The notes: a model not told the origin generated them from the sequence alone. Counted from the stretch's first letter, positions 17,295 to 25,790 are shown. The stretch: DNA of 38,198 bases from an uncultured Schlesneria sp. (GCA_903840265.1 CAIMFH010000061.1:1-38198), one strand, 5' to 3'. Translations and numbers: made by a program.

Positions 17295-17732
17295 TCAATC
17301 TGCGATCGATGAAATCTCGATGGCTTCGGTCAGCTTCTTGAGAATTCGCGCGAGGTGCTGTCGATCCGCGGCAGAGAGGTGTTCGTAGATGGATGTCACT
17401 ACGGCATGATTTGCCAGTGTGCTCTCTTTGCAGACAAACATTCCTTGCTGCGTCAATCGAATGATTGTAGCGCGCCGGTCGTTGGGATGTGGTTCCCGGA
17501 CGAGTAGCCCTTCCGCTTCCAAACTATCAACTAACTTCGTGACACTGCGCGGAGTTACCGACAAATAACCGCTGAGATCGGACATTTTGCAGCTTCCCTG
17601 GCACTGCAGCGACATCAGCAATCGAGCGCGAGCGGGTGTCGTTCCGGCTCGTCCCACTTCCGCATAGATCTTGCGCGTGTAGGCTTTGCCAAATTCAGCC
17701 ATCAACGGAGCCAGATCTTCGGGTTTTACCAT
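17295..17732 (-). CDS. MarR-family transcriptional regulator
   Basis: A 145-residue winged-helix repressor. The recognition helix region is CKMSDLSGYLSVTPRSVTKLVDSLEAEGLL, and the wing has the family signature HPNDRRATIIRLTQQG. Dimerisation helices are predicted at both ends (MAEFGKAYTRKIYAEVG and QHLARILKKLTEAI). Length is typical. The HtrA-like gene follows 87 bp downstream and is the most likely co-regulated target. A 12-bp palindrome lies about 37-48 bp upstream of the start ATG and is a good candidate for autoregulation. The ligand is unknown. Two cysteines (CQGSCK, just before the recognition helix) could allow redox sensing. Confidence 0.88.
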   Translation of the reverse strand: MVKPEDLAPLMAEFGKAYTRKIYAEVGRAGTTPARARLLMSLQCQGSCKMSDLSGYLSVTPRSVTKLVDSLEAEGLLVREPHPNDRRATIIRLTQQGMFVCKESTLANHAVVTSIYEHLSAADRQHLARILKKLTEAIEISSIAD

Positions 17733-17768
17733 CGGTCTTGAATCGATCGAAATGTGATTGACGAATAC

Positions 17769-17790
17769 TGTACCGGTACATAATATACCG
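17769..17790. promoter_or_regulatory. Candidate MarR operator
   Basis: TGTACCGGTACA at 17769-17780 is a perfect 12-bp palindrome, and the half site ATACCGG follows at once. It lies in the spacer between marR (minus) and the PQQ-like gene (plus), overlapping a TATATT/TATTAT sequence on the minus strand that could be a -10 box. The position fits autorepression; binding is inferred. Confidence 0.5.
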
Positions 17791-17870
17791 GGGCCTCAAT
17801 TTCAGCCAGTGGGCGCGGGCAATAAGATCGTCCGCGTTCCGCTGTCACTTCATGAGTCTCGGAGTGTTCC

Positions 17871-19724
17871 ATGGACGACACGACAATTCAAGCCCCGCAG
17901 TCACCGAGTTCTCCTGATCCGCAGATTGTGAAGTCTCAGCCGGGTTTGCGTTTGTGGCCAGCGTTGACGCTGATCGCCGTGCTGTGGCTGGCTCGTCTGT
18001 ATGCAAACACAGGGGAATTTGCGCCAAGCAAGTTCTTCTTTGGGCTAGTCATCACACCCATGGCGGTCATCGCTGGACTGGTGATCTGGACACTGTTTGC
18101 CAGTCGACTTCGATGGTCGGAACGATTCTTGATTACTGGCGTCTTCGCCGCCGTGTTGGGCGTCACGATCCTGGCTGCGGGAACCGACTTTCCCGTGATG
18201 GCCTTGATCATGTATGCCGCACCCATTGTGGCCAGCGTGTGGATTGGCTGGCTCCTGATCAGTGGTTGGTTGAGTTGGCCGACTCGTCGAAACGTTGTCC
18301 TGATGATTTTTGTGGGGACTGGAATCGTTTGTTCAATCCTGCGTTTGGAAGGAATGGACGGAGAATTCAAAACCACGTTTCGCTGGAGATGGACGCCGAC
18401 CGCTGAACAGAAGATGTTGACGGAGCTTAAATCCTCGAAGACGCCAGCGGCAGCTCCCTCAGTAACCGGCGACGTTGTGGATCTCGTCGAGCAACCGGGG
18501 GATTGGCCTGCATTCCGCGGCGCGGAACGAAATGGCCGATTGACTGGTGTTCGGATCAATACCGATTGGGAAAAATCGCCACCGAAGGAACTATGGCGAC
18601 ATCGAATTGGCCCGGGTTGGTCATCGATGTCCATTGTGGCAGACAAGGTCTTTACCCAAGAGCAGCGTGGCGACGAAGAGTTTGTCGTTTGTTACGACGG
18701 CAAGACAGGACAAGAGGTTTGGTCACATCACGATGCCACTCGATTCTTTGAAGTTGTCGCCGGTCCCGGCCCACGAGCGACACCCACCTTCGATGCGGGA
18801 AAACTCTATGTCCTGGGAGCGAATGGGGCGTTGAACTGTTTGAATGCCTCCACCGGCAAATTGATCTGGACTCGCAATATCGCCAAAGACACGGAAGCGA
18901 AGGTTCCAATGTGGGGCTTTTCGAGTTCTCCGCTCGTCGCCGATGGGTGTGTCATCGTGTTTGCGGGGGCGCCATTAGAAAAAAGCATGGTCGCCTACCG
19001 CGCTGATTCAGGCGACTTGGCGTGGACATCCGGAGAAGGATCACTCAGTTACTGCTCGCCGCAATTGGAGAAAGTGGACGGTGTCGAGCAGGTGCTGATC
19101 AACACCGATGCGGGGATGTCGTCGTTGGAACCGACAACCGGAAAGATTTTCTGGCACTATGCCTGGGAAGCCAAGGACATTGCGCGAGTCGTTCAACCTG
19201 TCTTGATCGGTGCGCGGGATCTATTAATTGGAACGGGAATGGGAGTTGGCACGAGACGCATCAGCGTTTCACATGAAGGCGACGACTGGCAAGTCAAAGA
19301 GAAGTGGACCACCAAGGATATCAAACCGTATTTCAACGACATGGTCGTCTCGGGCGACTACCTGTACGGTTTCGATGGCAACATTTTTATGTGCGTCAGT
19401 ATCGTTGACGGAACACGGAAATGGCGTGCCCGCGGTTATGGCAATGGGCAGGTTTTGTTGCTCGCAGATCAGCAACTATTGCTGATCATTTCCGAAACGG
19501 GTGAAGTCGCACTGGTCGCGGCCAAGCCTGACAAGCATGAGGAAATTGCCAAATTCAAAGCAATCGAAGGGAAGACCTGGAACCATCCAGTTGTCTGCCA
19601 AGGCAAACTTTTCGTGCGCAACGCCGAAGAAATTGCCTGCTTCCAATTGGACCAGCTAGTCGCGGTGAAGGAAACAGATAGGCCAGTCGATCAAAACAGA
19701 GACGCAGCGGCGGTGCCTGAATAA
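17871..19724 (+). CDS. Membrane-anchored PQQ-like beta-propeller protein (BamB-like repeats)
   Basis: A 617-residue protein with four to five transmembrane helices in the first 165 residues, starting with RLWPALTLIAVLWLARLY. A linker follows, then a beta-propeller domain of about 400 residues that opens with WPAFRGAERNGRL, the usual start of planctomycete PQQ-like proteins. Blade motifs are visible as YDGKTGQEVWSHH, LNASTGKLIWTRN, YRADSGDLAWTSG, LEPTTGKIFWHY and VDGTRKWRARGY. No quinoprotein catalytic residues are obvious, so it is more likely a binding or scaffold protein than a dehydrogenase. The start ATG has GGAG six bases upstream. It is divergent from marR. Confidence 0.8.
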   Translation: MDDTTIQAPQSPSSPDPQIVKSQPGLRLWPALTLIAVLWLARLYANTGEFAPSKFFFGLVITPMAVIAGLVIWTLFASRLRWSERFLITGVFAAVLGVTILAAGTDFPVMALIMYAAPIVASVWIGWLLISGWLSWPTRRNVVLMIFVGTGIVCSILRLEGMDGEFKTTFRWRWTPTAEQKMLTELKSSKTPAAAPSVTGDVVDLVEQPGDWPAFRGAERNGRLTGVRINTDWEKSPPKELWRHRIGPGWSSMSIVADKVFTQEQRGDEEFVVCYDGKTGQEVWSHHDATRFFEVVAGPGPRATPTFDAGKLYVLGANGALNCLNASTGKLIWTRNIAKDTEAKVPMWGFSSSPLVADGCVIVFAGAPLEKSMVAYRADSGDLAWTSGEGSLSYCSPQLEKVDGVEQVLINTDAGMSSLEPTTGKIFWHYAWEAKDIARVVQPVLIGARDLLIGTGMGVGTRRISVSHEGDDWQVKEKWTTKDIKPYFNDMVVSGDYLYGFDGNIFMCVSIVDGTRKWRARGYGNGQVLLLADQQLLLIISETGEVALVAAKPDKHEEIAKFKAIEGKTWNHPVVCQGKLFVRNAEEIACFQLDQLVAVKETDRPVDQNRDAAAVPE

Positions 19725-19745
19725 CCGCCGTTCGGCAGATATCGC

Positions 19746-19776
19746 GCCTGCACCTGTCACAGAAGTCAGGGCAGGC
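19746..19776 (+). terminator. Imperfect hairpin after the PQQ-like gene
   Basis: GCCTGCACCTG and CAGGGCAGGC pair with a single bulged base around a 10-base loop, 22 bp after the stop. There is no T-tract, so termination is uncertain. Confidence 0.3.
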
Positions 19777-19832
19777 ATGGTGCTGCCACCGTCAGTTGCT
19801 TCTGAATTGGCGTTCGTGAATGGAGTCTGAAC

Positions 19833-21230
19833 GTGCCCTCCCACCCGATGTGGTCGCTTCCGAAGATTGCGCCTTCCCTGATGGATGGTCGCGTCTTTGT
19901 GGCAATGCCACATCTTGCTCGCCAGATGCACGTCGCCACGATTGCATTCGCCACACTGTGGATGATTGGAATCAGCGGGTCTGTATCCGCACAGCAGCAG
20001 GCATTTCCGGCACAGTTCGCAGATGCCGAGCAGCCGTTTATCGGACCGCCGATTGTGACGGTCGCTCATAGCAGCACCGTTCCTTATTGCTGTCGCCCGT
20101 CGAGTGCCAGCGCCTATCCCGTTGATTCCTGTGCGCCAACTGGGGCAGAGCCAATTCCTGCCATGGCAATCAGCCCGCAGGAACAATGGAACGCTGCTGC
20201 GGTTCCGTCTAACGATCCTTATCAGTCGCTGAGCAGTCCCTCGAGTGCTGCCACACGACCACATGGCAAGACCGGAACGGCCCTCGATACGCTCCCTTCT
20301 TTTCGCGGAATCAAAGGGATCAAGAACCTGCCCGGCGGCGTCGGCACCCTGCTGATGGCCAATCCTCATGTGGGCGCGACCTGGTATCCGACGCAATCTA
20401 CGGATCAGCCCGGGACATCGATGAGTATCGATCGTTCCTACTTTCAAGCTGGAGTCCCCGTCTACACGAATGGGACCGACACGGTCGTCTTCACATCGCA
20501 CCTGGATCAGATGAACGTCCATACGAACGCGATTCTGCCGACCACGAACCAGACGTTCCCGAATCAGCTCTTTAATGTCGCGTTCGGTGCCAACGTCTTC
20601 CATCAATTCGAAAACGGGAACGTAGGCGGCCTGGTGCTGGACGTTGGTTCGGCCAGTGATGTGCCGTTTCATAGCGCCAGTGTCATGCTGGCGTCTGGAA
20701 CCGCGTTCCTGTTGATGCCCCAAGACGATCACAGTGCCTGGTTCGTCGGGGTCAACGCTTCGACGAACAGCCAGGTCTTGTTTGGCCTGCCAATCCCGGG
20801 TGGTGGTTACTTCTATCATCCGTCAGAGGATTTCCAGGCGATCATCGGGTTCCCGTTCTCCGTTGTGAGTTGGAAGCCCGCACCAGATTGGCAACTGCAG
20901 TATGTCTATGCCTTCCTGACCACGATGCACGCGCGTGCTGTTTATCAGCCGACCCAGGCTTGGCAGGTTTATGCAGGCTTTGACTGGACGAACGAGAACT
21001 GGCGTCGAGTTGATCGGCCCGTCAGCCAGGATCACCTGTTCTACTACGAAAAGCGACTGGCCGCGGGCTATCTCTGGTGGTTTCGACCAAATGTTGGTCT
21101 GGAACTGGCGAGCGGCTACGCGTTCGATCGCTACTTCACAGAAACCGACGGCTTCAACCTTGTTGGGATCAACACGGTTCGCATCGGCAGCGGCCCGTTT
21201 ATCTCGGCTCAGCTTGACGTGCGGTTCTAG
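19833..21230 (+). CDS. Outer-membrane beta-barrel protein, DUF6268-like
   Basis: A 465-residue secreted protein. The start is GTG with GGAG at a good distance; a later ATG at 19905 would give a shorter, more typical signal peptide (hydrophobic core ATIAFATLWMIGISG, cleaved after VSA). A low-complexity Pro/Ser/Cys region of about 120 residues follows. The second half alternates polar and aromatic residues, as in amphipathic strands (WFVGVNASTNSQVLFG, WQLQYVYAFLTT, WQVYAGFDWTN, AAGYLWWFRPNVGLELASGYAFDRYF). It ends in Phe (QLDVRF), the usual C-terminal barrel signal. I assign it to the DUF6268 type with moderate certainty. It probably sits in the outer membrane; the function is unknown. Confidence 0.75.
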   Translation: MPSHPMWSLPKIAPSLMDGRVFVAMPHLARQMHVATIAFATLWMIGISGSVSAQQQAFPAQFADAEQPFIGPPIVTVAHSSTVPYCCRPSSASAYPVDSCAPTGAEPIPAMAISPQEQWNAAAVPSNDPYQSLSSPSSAATRPHGKTGTALDTLPSFRGIKGIKNLPGGVGTLLMANPHVGATWYPTQSTDQPGTSMSIDRSYFQAGVPVYTNGTDTVVFTSHLDQMNVHTNAILPTTNQTFPNQLFNVAFGANVFHQFENGNVGGLVLDVGSASDVPFHSASVMLASGTAFLLMPQDDHSAWFVGVNASTNSQVLFGLPIPGGGYFYHPSEDFQAIIGFPFSVVSWKPAPDWQLQYVYAFLTTMHARAVYQPTQAWQVYAGFDWTNENWRRVDRPVSQDHLFYYEKRLAAGYLWWFRPNVGLELASGYAFDRYFTETDGFNLVGINTVRIGSGPFISAQLDVRF

Positions 21231-21325
21231 CGAACGCGGCTCGTTCACTCCCGATGTCGACACGCGGCCAAGTTCACCTAGACCTTGGGCGAGTGACTAT
21301 TGAGATCGATCGCACATCGACTTCG

Positions 21326-21351
21326 CCCAATCTCTTGGCGAGATTGGCTAC
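21326..21351. repeat. Dispersed palindromic repeat (copy 1, NLLARLAT type)
   Basis: CCAATCTC and GAGATTGG form an 8-bp stem around TTGGC. The whole 26-base unit, from CCC to CTAC, recurs identically at 25743-25768. In one frame it reads NLLARLAT. Both copies lie between converging genes. Confidence 0.7.
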
Positions 21352-21357
21352 GCATTC

Positions 21358-21383
21358 AAAGTGGGGACCGATGTCCCCACTTT
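21358..21383. terminator. Bidirectional hairpin terminator
   Basis: Perfect 11-bp inverted repeat AAAGTGGGGAC/GTCCCCACTTT with a CGAT loop, between the stops of the converging barrel gene (21230) and DUF3500 gene (21397). It directly follows the palindromic repeat. Confidence 0.7.
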
Positions 21384-21396
21384 CGATAGCTACCGT

Positions 21397-22389
21397 TCAG
21401 CTCTTCGCGGCTGTGGTCACGGCGCCGACATTAATGTAGGCATGCACATGAGGCGCACCGCGGAAGTGCCAGACGAATGACGGGCCTTCGACTCGCCAGA
21501 TGTCCCAGACCTTGTCGTTCTGGAGATCGCCCTGCTGATAGAACGCCATGTGCAGTTTGTCGGTTCCACCAGACCCCTTGACGATCTCCATGACTTCGTC
21601 GGCGTCTTCCTGGCGATAAGGTGCCAGCAGAACTTTGAGCGTCTTCTCGACGAGTTCTTTCTGATCGCTGGAGAGCTGGCCGATCGCAATACCGGGGAAC
21701 TTGCCGGATTCGCCCTGAAGCTCGACGGCCGCTTCGTTGGGAGCCTTCTCGACGAGCGCGTCCTTCGCTTGCTTGGCGTCCAGAGCACGGAACACTTCGT
21801 TCACTTGCTGAGTCTGGTAGTAGAACAAGTTCGCCTTCGGATCTTCTTCGCCATGACCGTAGATGATTGGACCTCCAAACGCGGCCTTGTCGATGCTGTT
21901 GCCGTCGGCTCGCAGTGTGAGATGTCGGCCGGTCAGTTCCCACTCGAAAGAAGCCTTGCCGGGTTCGCCGAACATCGCGACGCTGTAGTCGCCGAGGCCA
22001 CCGCTATCGAATTCCATCTGCTTCTGCAGTCGAGCGTACCCGTCCGGTGATGTCACGTTTCGAACGATCTCTTCGATCTGCTTCTTTTGTTCGGCATTAT
22101 AGAAATCGCTGCCCACGATCGGCTTGGTGATGTGCCAATTCGCATTGATCTTCTGGCGTAGAGGATCGTTGATCGAAAAGCAGATCGTTTTCTTTTGTTC
22201 GTCAGACAGCGAGTTGTAAAATCGGCCGACGATCGTCTCGGCGGCGCTCGATGAACTGGGAGCAGCATAAGCACCCGGCAACGACCACATCGACGAACCA
22301 GCGGCTGCAGCAATCCCACCAATCACCTTGATGAAGTCTCGGCGATCCACTGTTTCACAGTCCGTGCAGGCAGGTGTGCGGCGCTTCAT
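21397..22389 (-). CDS. Tat-exported DUF3500 family protein
   Basis: A 330-residue protein. The N-terminus has a twin-arginine signal, DRRDFIKVIGG, followed by a hydrophobic stretch ending in YAAPSSSSA, so it should be folded in the cytoplasm and exported. The mature part matches the DUF3500 type: SLSDEQKKTICF near the start, then FYNAEQKKQIEEIV, a WELTGRHLTL segment, GGPIIYGHGEEDP, and the C-terminal VWDIWRVEGPSFVWHFRGAPHVHAYINVG with several His and Trp residues that could bind metal. The biochemical role of the family is unknown to me. The start ATG has AGGAGA upstream. No co-directional neighbour is close. Confidence 0.82.
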   Translation of the reverse strand: MKRRTPACTDCETVDRRDFIKVIGGIAAAAGSSMWSLPGAYAAPSSSSAAETIVGRFYNSLSDEQKKTICFSINDPLRQKINANWHITKPIVGSDFYNAEQKKQIEEIVRNVTSPDGYARLQKQMEFDSGGLGDYSVAMFGEPGKASFEWELTGRHLTLRADGNSIDKAAFGGPIIYGHGEEDPKANLFYYQTQQVNEVFRALDAKQAKDALVEKAPNEAAVELQGESGKFPGIAIGQLSSDQKELVEKTLKVLLAPYRQEDADEVMEIVKGSGGTDKLHMAFYQQGDLQNDKVWDIWRVEGPSFVWHFRGAPHVHAYINVGAVTTAAKS

Positions 22390-22684
22390 GGGGGTCTCTC
22401 CTGGGTTGGCTTTGGAAGGTGGAATAGAGCTGCGAAAGGTGCTGCCGCTCTCACCAATTGGTCGTCGTTGATCTTCTCACTCTGGTTTCTTCCTGTCCAG
22501 ACTCTACAGGTGGAATTGAGGTTGTTGAGTTCCGTTTTTAACGGCATTACTGCCCGGATCTTGAGCAGGAAATGGCCAAAACCGATGAAAATGCTGTCAA
22601 AAATGACTGGTTCAAAATTTGCTTCCTCGTAAGGTTCGCTCTCAACTTTACTCGACTCTTTGGAAGAGAATTGCCGAGGTCATC

Positions 22685-22828
22685 ATGGTCTGGTTAGCTT
22701 TCGACTTGAGTATTGCGCTGAGCGGTTTGGTTCTCTTGGGCTTCGGACGCTGGCTGTTCGATTTGGCTCAACGACAACACGCAGCTACTGGCGACGCGAT
22801 TGAAGTGCGGTCGATTACTCCCGAGTAG
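22685..22828 (+). CDS. Small single-pass membrane protein (tentative)
   Basis: A 47-residue frame from ATG 22685, with GAGG five bases upstream. It has one clear transmembrane helix (LSIALSGLVLLGFGRWLFDLA) and a polar C-terminus. It lies 108 bp upstream of prfB on the same strand. I recognise no family, and frames of this size also arise by chance, but the ribosome site and the helix favour a real gene. Confidence 0.4.
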   Translation: MVWLAFDLSIALSGLVLLGFGRWLFDLAQRQHAATGDAIEVRSITPE

Positions 22829-22936
22829 TTCCTGAGAGCGGCCGACTTCTCGCTGATCGACTGGCGAACCCGCCGTCCCAGCCCTATACTTCGCGCAGAT
22901 CATTTCGTTTCTCTGCGCTAGGACTGGTAAGCCGTT

Positions 22937-24056
22937 ATGGACAATGAACTTCGCGACCAAGCTCGCAACTTAATCAGCCGCATTCTCCAACTCCGAGACT
23001 CTCTTTGACTGGGCTGGCAAGACAAAGCGGATCGAAGAGATCAATGCGAAGATGGGCGAGCCCGGATTCTGGGACAACCAGGAATCTGCTCAGGCGACGA
23101 TGAACCAGTTGAAGCAGGTCAACGTCACGCTGAAACCGCTGAGCGAACTGATCACCGGGGCTGAAGACCTCGGGGTTATGCTGGAATTCGCCGAAGAAGA
23201 CGGCGGCGACGAGATGGTTGGCGAGATTCAGCAGACTGTCACTCGACTGACTGAGGAATTCGACAAAGTCGAGCTGCAGGCGATGCTTTCGGCACCGGAA
23301 GATGCCAGTTCTGCTTACGTGGCGATCCAGTCGGGCGAAGGGGGCACGGACGCTCAGGACTTCGCTGAAACGCTGCTGCGTATGTATCAGCGCTGGGCAG
23401 AAACGCGAGGATTCTCGACGGAGCTTCTGGAAACATCACCTGCGGAAGAGGCGGGCATTCACTCCGCGACGCTGGCGATACGTGGACCGTACGTCTATGG
23501 ATTGCTGAAGGGCGAGACGGGTAATCACCGGTTGATCCGGATGAGTCCGTTTGATTCGGCACATCGTCGCCAGACTTCGTTCGCGGCGGTCGATGTCACG
23601 CCAGAACTCGACGACAGCTACTCCGTCGAGATCGCTTGGGATGATCCGCTGGAAGTTCGCGAAGATATTTTCCGTTCGGGCGGGGCCGGTGGTCAGAAGG
23701 TGAATAAAACGGACTCGGCCATTCGTCTGACGCACTTGCCCTCGAATACCGTCGTGCAATGCCAGAACGAGCGAAGCCAGCATCAGAACCGAGCTTTGGC
23801 TCGCAAGATGATGATCGCCAAACTCTACCAGATCGAAATGGACCGACGCGAAAACGAGTCGGCCGCGAAGCGTGGCCAAAAGTCGCGAATCGGATTCGGC
23901 GGCGGCACGATCCGCAGTTACGTTCTGCATCCGGAATCGTACTGCAAGGACAATCGCTCGGATTACAAGACTTCGCATCCACAGGCTGCCTTGGATGGTG
24001 ACTTGGATCCGTGGATTAATGCCTATCTGCGATGGGCAATGATGCAAAACAAATAG
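22937..24056 (+). CDS. prfB: Peptide chain release factor 2, with programmed +1 frameshift
   Basis: RF2 releases finished peptides at UGA and UAA codons. Translation starts at ATG 22937 and reads 23 codons to an in-frame TGA at 23006-23008 in the context CTT TGA C, the classic RF2 autoregulatory slippery site. A +1 shift over CTT continues at GAC 23007 and runs to 24056, giving about 372 residues in total. The downstream frame has the SPF tripeptide for stop-codon recognition (RMSPFDSAHR) and the GGQ catalytic loop in SGGAGGQKVNKTDSA (GGQ at about 251-253). Start and length agree with the family only if the shift is used. The Shine-Dalgarno-like stimulator before the site (CGAGAC where E. coli has AGGGGG) is weak. 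Confidence 0.95.
23003..23009 (+). promoter_or_regulatory. RF2 programmed frameshift site CTTTGAC
   Basis: CTT (23003-23005), TGA (23006-23008) and C. When RF2 is scarce the ribosome slips +1 at CTT and makes full-length RF2; when it is plentiful, translation stops. The site matches the conserved CUU-UGA-C exactly. Confidence 0.93.
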
Positions 24057-24085
24057 AACGATTTCTCCGCGCTTGAGGTCGCATC

Positions 24086-25627
24086 ATGAAGTGCTATCAA
24101 TGGGTCGCGTTGTCTCTGGTTGCGCTGTCGGGGTGTGGTGCGCAAGCACCGAGCTCCGATCCAGTGCAGAAGGCTCCGCAATCCGAATCGATATCGAAGA
24201 AAGCCGGCAGCGATGCGGAAATCACGGAACAGATCGGAAAGGCACTGATCGAACATAATTTGGGTTCGAGCGGCATCACGATCTATTTTAAGAAGAGTGT
24301 TGCCGTCCTTTCAGGTGAAGTGCTATCCGACGACGAGCGCAAAGCAGCCGTTAAAGCAACGGCGTCGGTTCCCGGCGTCCAAAGCGTGATGAATGAGTTG
24401 AGGCTCGCTCAAGCAAAGACTGAGCAGGAAAAGTTGGCCGAAGACCAGAAAACGCTGGTCGCTCAACAGTCGAATCGTGGCCAGCAACCAACTCTCGAAG
24501 AGCCAACTGCCGACGGCCACAACTGGCTGAAACGCGATGAACTCGAACAGGGTTGGGTTCGGTTGTTCGACGGACAGACGTTATTTGGCTGGAAGGCGAA
24601 CAGCGATCTCAACTGGGCAGTCGAAGACGGCGTGATCTCCGCGGATACGGGCAAGCCCGGCCTGCTCTGCACCACAACGCGATTCGCCGACTACGAACTG
24701 CGGTGCGATTACAAAGTCGCGGCGGGGGGCAATAGCGGCATTTTCTTACGAACGCCATTCAATCCGACCGATCCGGGGGGCGATTGCTACGAATTGAATA
24801 TGTGCGACACGCATCCGGTCTTTGGAACGGCAAGCCTTGTGAAGCGAGCCAAGCCAGAGACGCCGGTCATTGGTGACGATGCATGGCATTCGTTCCATGT
24901 TCGAGTTGAAGGCCCCAGGGTCGTTGTCACTTTTGATGGTAAACAGGTTCTGGAATATACCGACGCGACCGAGAAGCCGCTGAAGACCGGTCATATCGGC
25001 TTGCAGATGAACGGTGGCAAGATTGAGTTCCGCAACGTGTATCTCAAACCGTTGGGAACGCAGCCGCTCTTTGACGGCAAGTCGCTGGACGGCTGGCGCG
25101 AAGTCGCAGGATCGAAGAGTCAGTTCACCGTGCAGGATGGAACCATTCACGTCAAAGATGGCCGCGGCTTCTTGGAGACCGAGCGAACCGCCGGCAACTT
25201 TGTTCTGCAGTTCGAAGCGATCACCAACGGCGACAAACTCAACAGCGGCATCTTCTTCCGGGCTATGCCAGGGACTGAGAAAGCCCCTTCGCATGGCTAT
25301 GAATTTCAGATCCAGAGTGGATTCAAAAATGGTGACCGCACTCAGCCTGACGATCATGGCACGGGTGCCATTTTCAAGCGTGTCTCCGCCCGCCGGGTCA
25401 TTTCGAGCGATCGCAAATGGTTCACGGCAATGCTAGTCGCAGACGGTCCACACCTCACTACATGGATCGACGGCGTGCAAGTCGTGGACTGGACCGACGA
25501 ACGGCCGGAGAATGAGAATCCGCGAGAAGGTCGGCGATTAAAACCCGGTCACTTCAGTCTGCAAGGTCACGACCCCACGACGGACTTGGCTTTCCGGAAA
25601 CTGAAGCTAGCCGATACTCCTGAATAG
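24086..25627 (+). CDS. Lipoprotein with BON domain and two DUF1080 (3-keto-disaccharide hydrolase-like) domains
   Basis: A 513-residue exported lipoprotein; the lipobox is LSGC with Cys17 as the lipidation site. A BON domain covers about residues 43-105 (ITEQIGKALIEHNLG to VPGVQSVMNELRL). A Lys/Glu/Gln-rich linker leads into two concanavalin-like DUF1080 domains. The first (about 155-325) opens with GWVRLFDGQTLFGWKAN and contains NSGIFLRTPF and CYELNMCDTH. The second (about 328-512) opens with LFDGKSLDGWREV and has NSGIFFRAMP and HGYEFQIQSG. DUF1080 domains include 3-keto-disaccharide hydrolases and are abundant in planctomycetes, but the BON fusion is unusual and suggests a sugar-binding or hydrolytic enzyme held at the membrane. 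The start ATG has GAGG seven bases upstream. prfB ends 29 bp before it. Confidence 0.85.
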   Translation: MKCYQWVALSLVALSGCGAQAPSSDPVQKAPQSESISKKAGSDAEITEQIGKALIEHNLGSSGITIYFKKSVAVLSGEVLSDDERKAAVKATASVPGVQSVMNELRLAQAKTEQEKLAEDQKTLVAQQSNRGQQPTLEEPTADGHNWLKRDELEQGWVRLFDGQTLFGWKANSDLNWAVEDGVISADTGKPGLLCTTTRFADYELRCDYKVAAGGNSGIFLRTPFNPTDPGGDCYELNMCDTHPVFGTASLVKRAKPETPVIGDDAWHSFHVRVEGPRVVVTFDGKQVLEYTDATEKPLKTGHIGLQMNGGKIEFRNVYLKPLGTQPLFDGKSLDGWREVAGSKSQFTVQDGTIHVKDGRGFLETERTAGNFVLQFEAITNGDKLNSGIFFRAMPGTEKAPSHGYEFQIQSGFKNGDRTQPDDHGTGAIFKRVSARRVISSDRKWFTAMLVADGPHLTTWIDGVQVVDWTDERPENENPREGRRLKPGHFSLQGHDPTTDLAFRKLKLADTPE

Positions 25628-25742
25628 ACAGCGACGAAAACGATTTTCCACCTTCGGATCAACGCGGGTGTGCCACTGGTTGGCCGCTTCTGTTTGGACC
25701 GGAGTCAAGGGTAACAGGTGTTCGGGGACATGGGTGACAGCC

Positions 25743-25768
25743 CCCAATCTCTTGGCGAGATTGGCTAC
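25743..25768. repeat. Dispersed palindromic repeat (copy 2, NLLARLAT type)
   Basis: Identical over 26 bases to the unit at 21326-21351, with the same 8-bp stem CCAATCTC/GAGATTGG. It lies between the converging lipoprotein gene (stop 25627) and membrane protein gene (stop 25791), so it could act as a shared terminator. Confidence 0.7.
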
Positions 25769-25790
25769 CTCGCGATTCTGTCGCATGTTT

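Noticed and set aside
19656-20819. 387-codon frame on the minus strand
   Set aside because: It overlaps the PQQ-like gene end and the barrel gene in antisense, is Arg-rich and has no domain; it is a codon-bias shadow.
23006-23008. In-frame TGA early in prfB as a nonsense mutation
   Set aside because: The CTT-TGA-C context and the correct +1 continuation mark it as the normal programmed frameshift.
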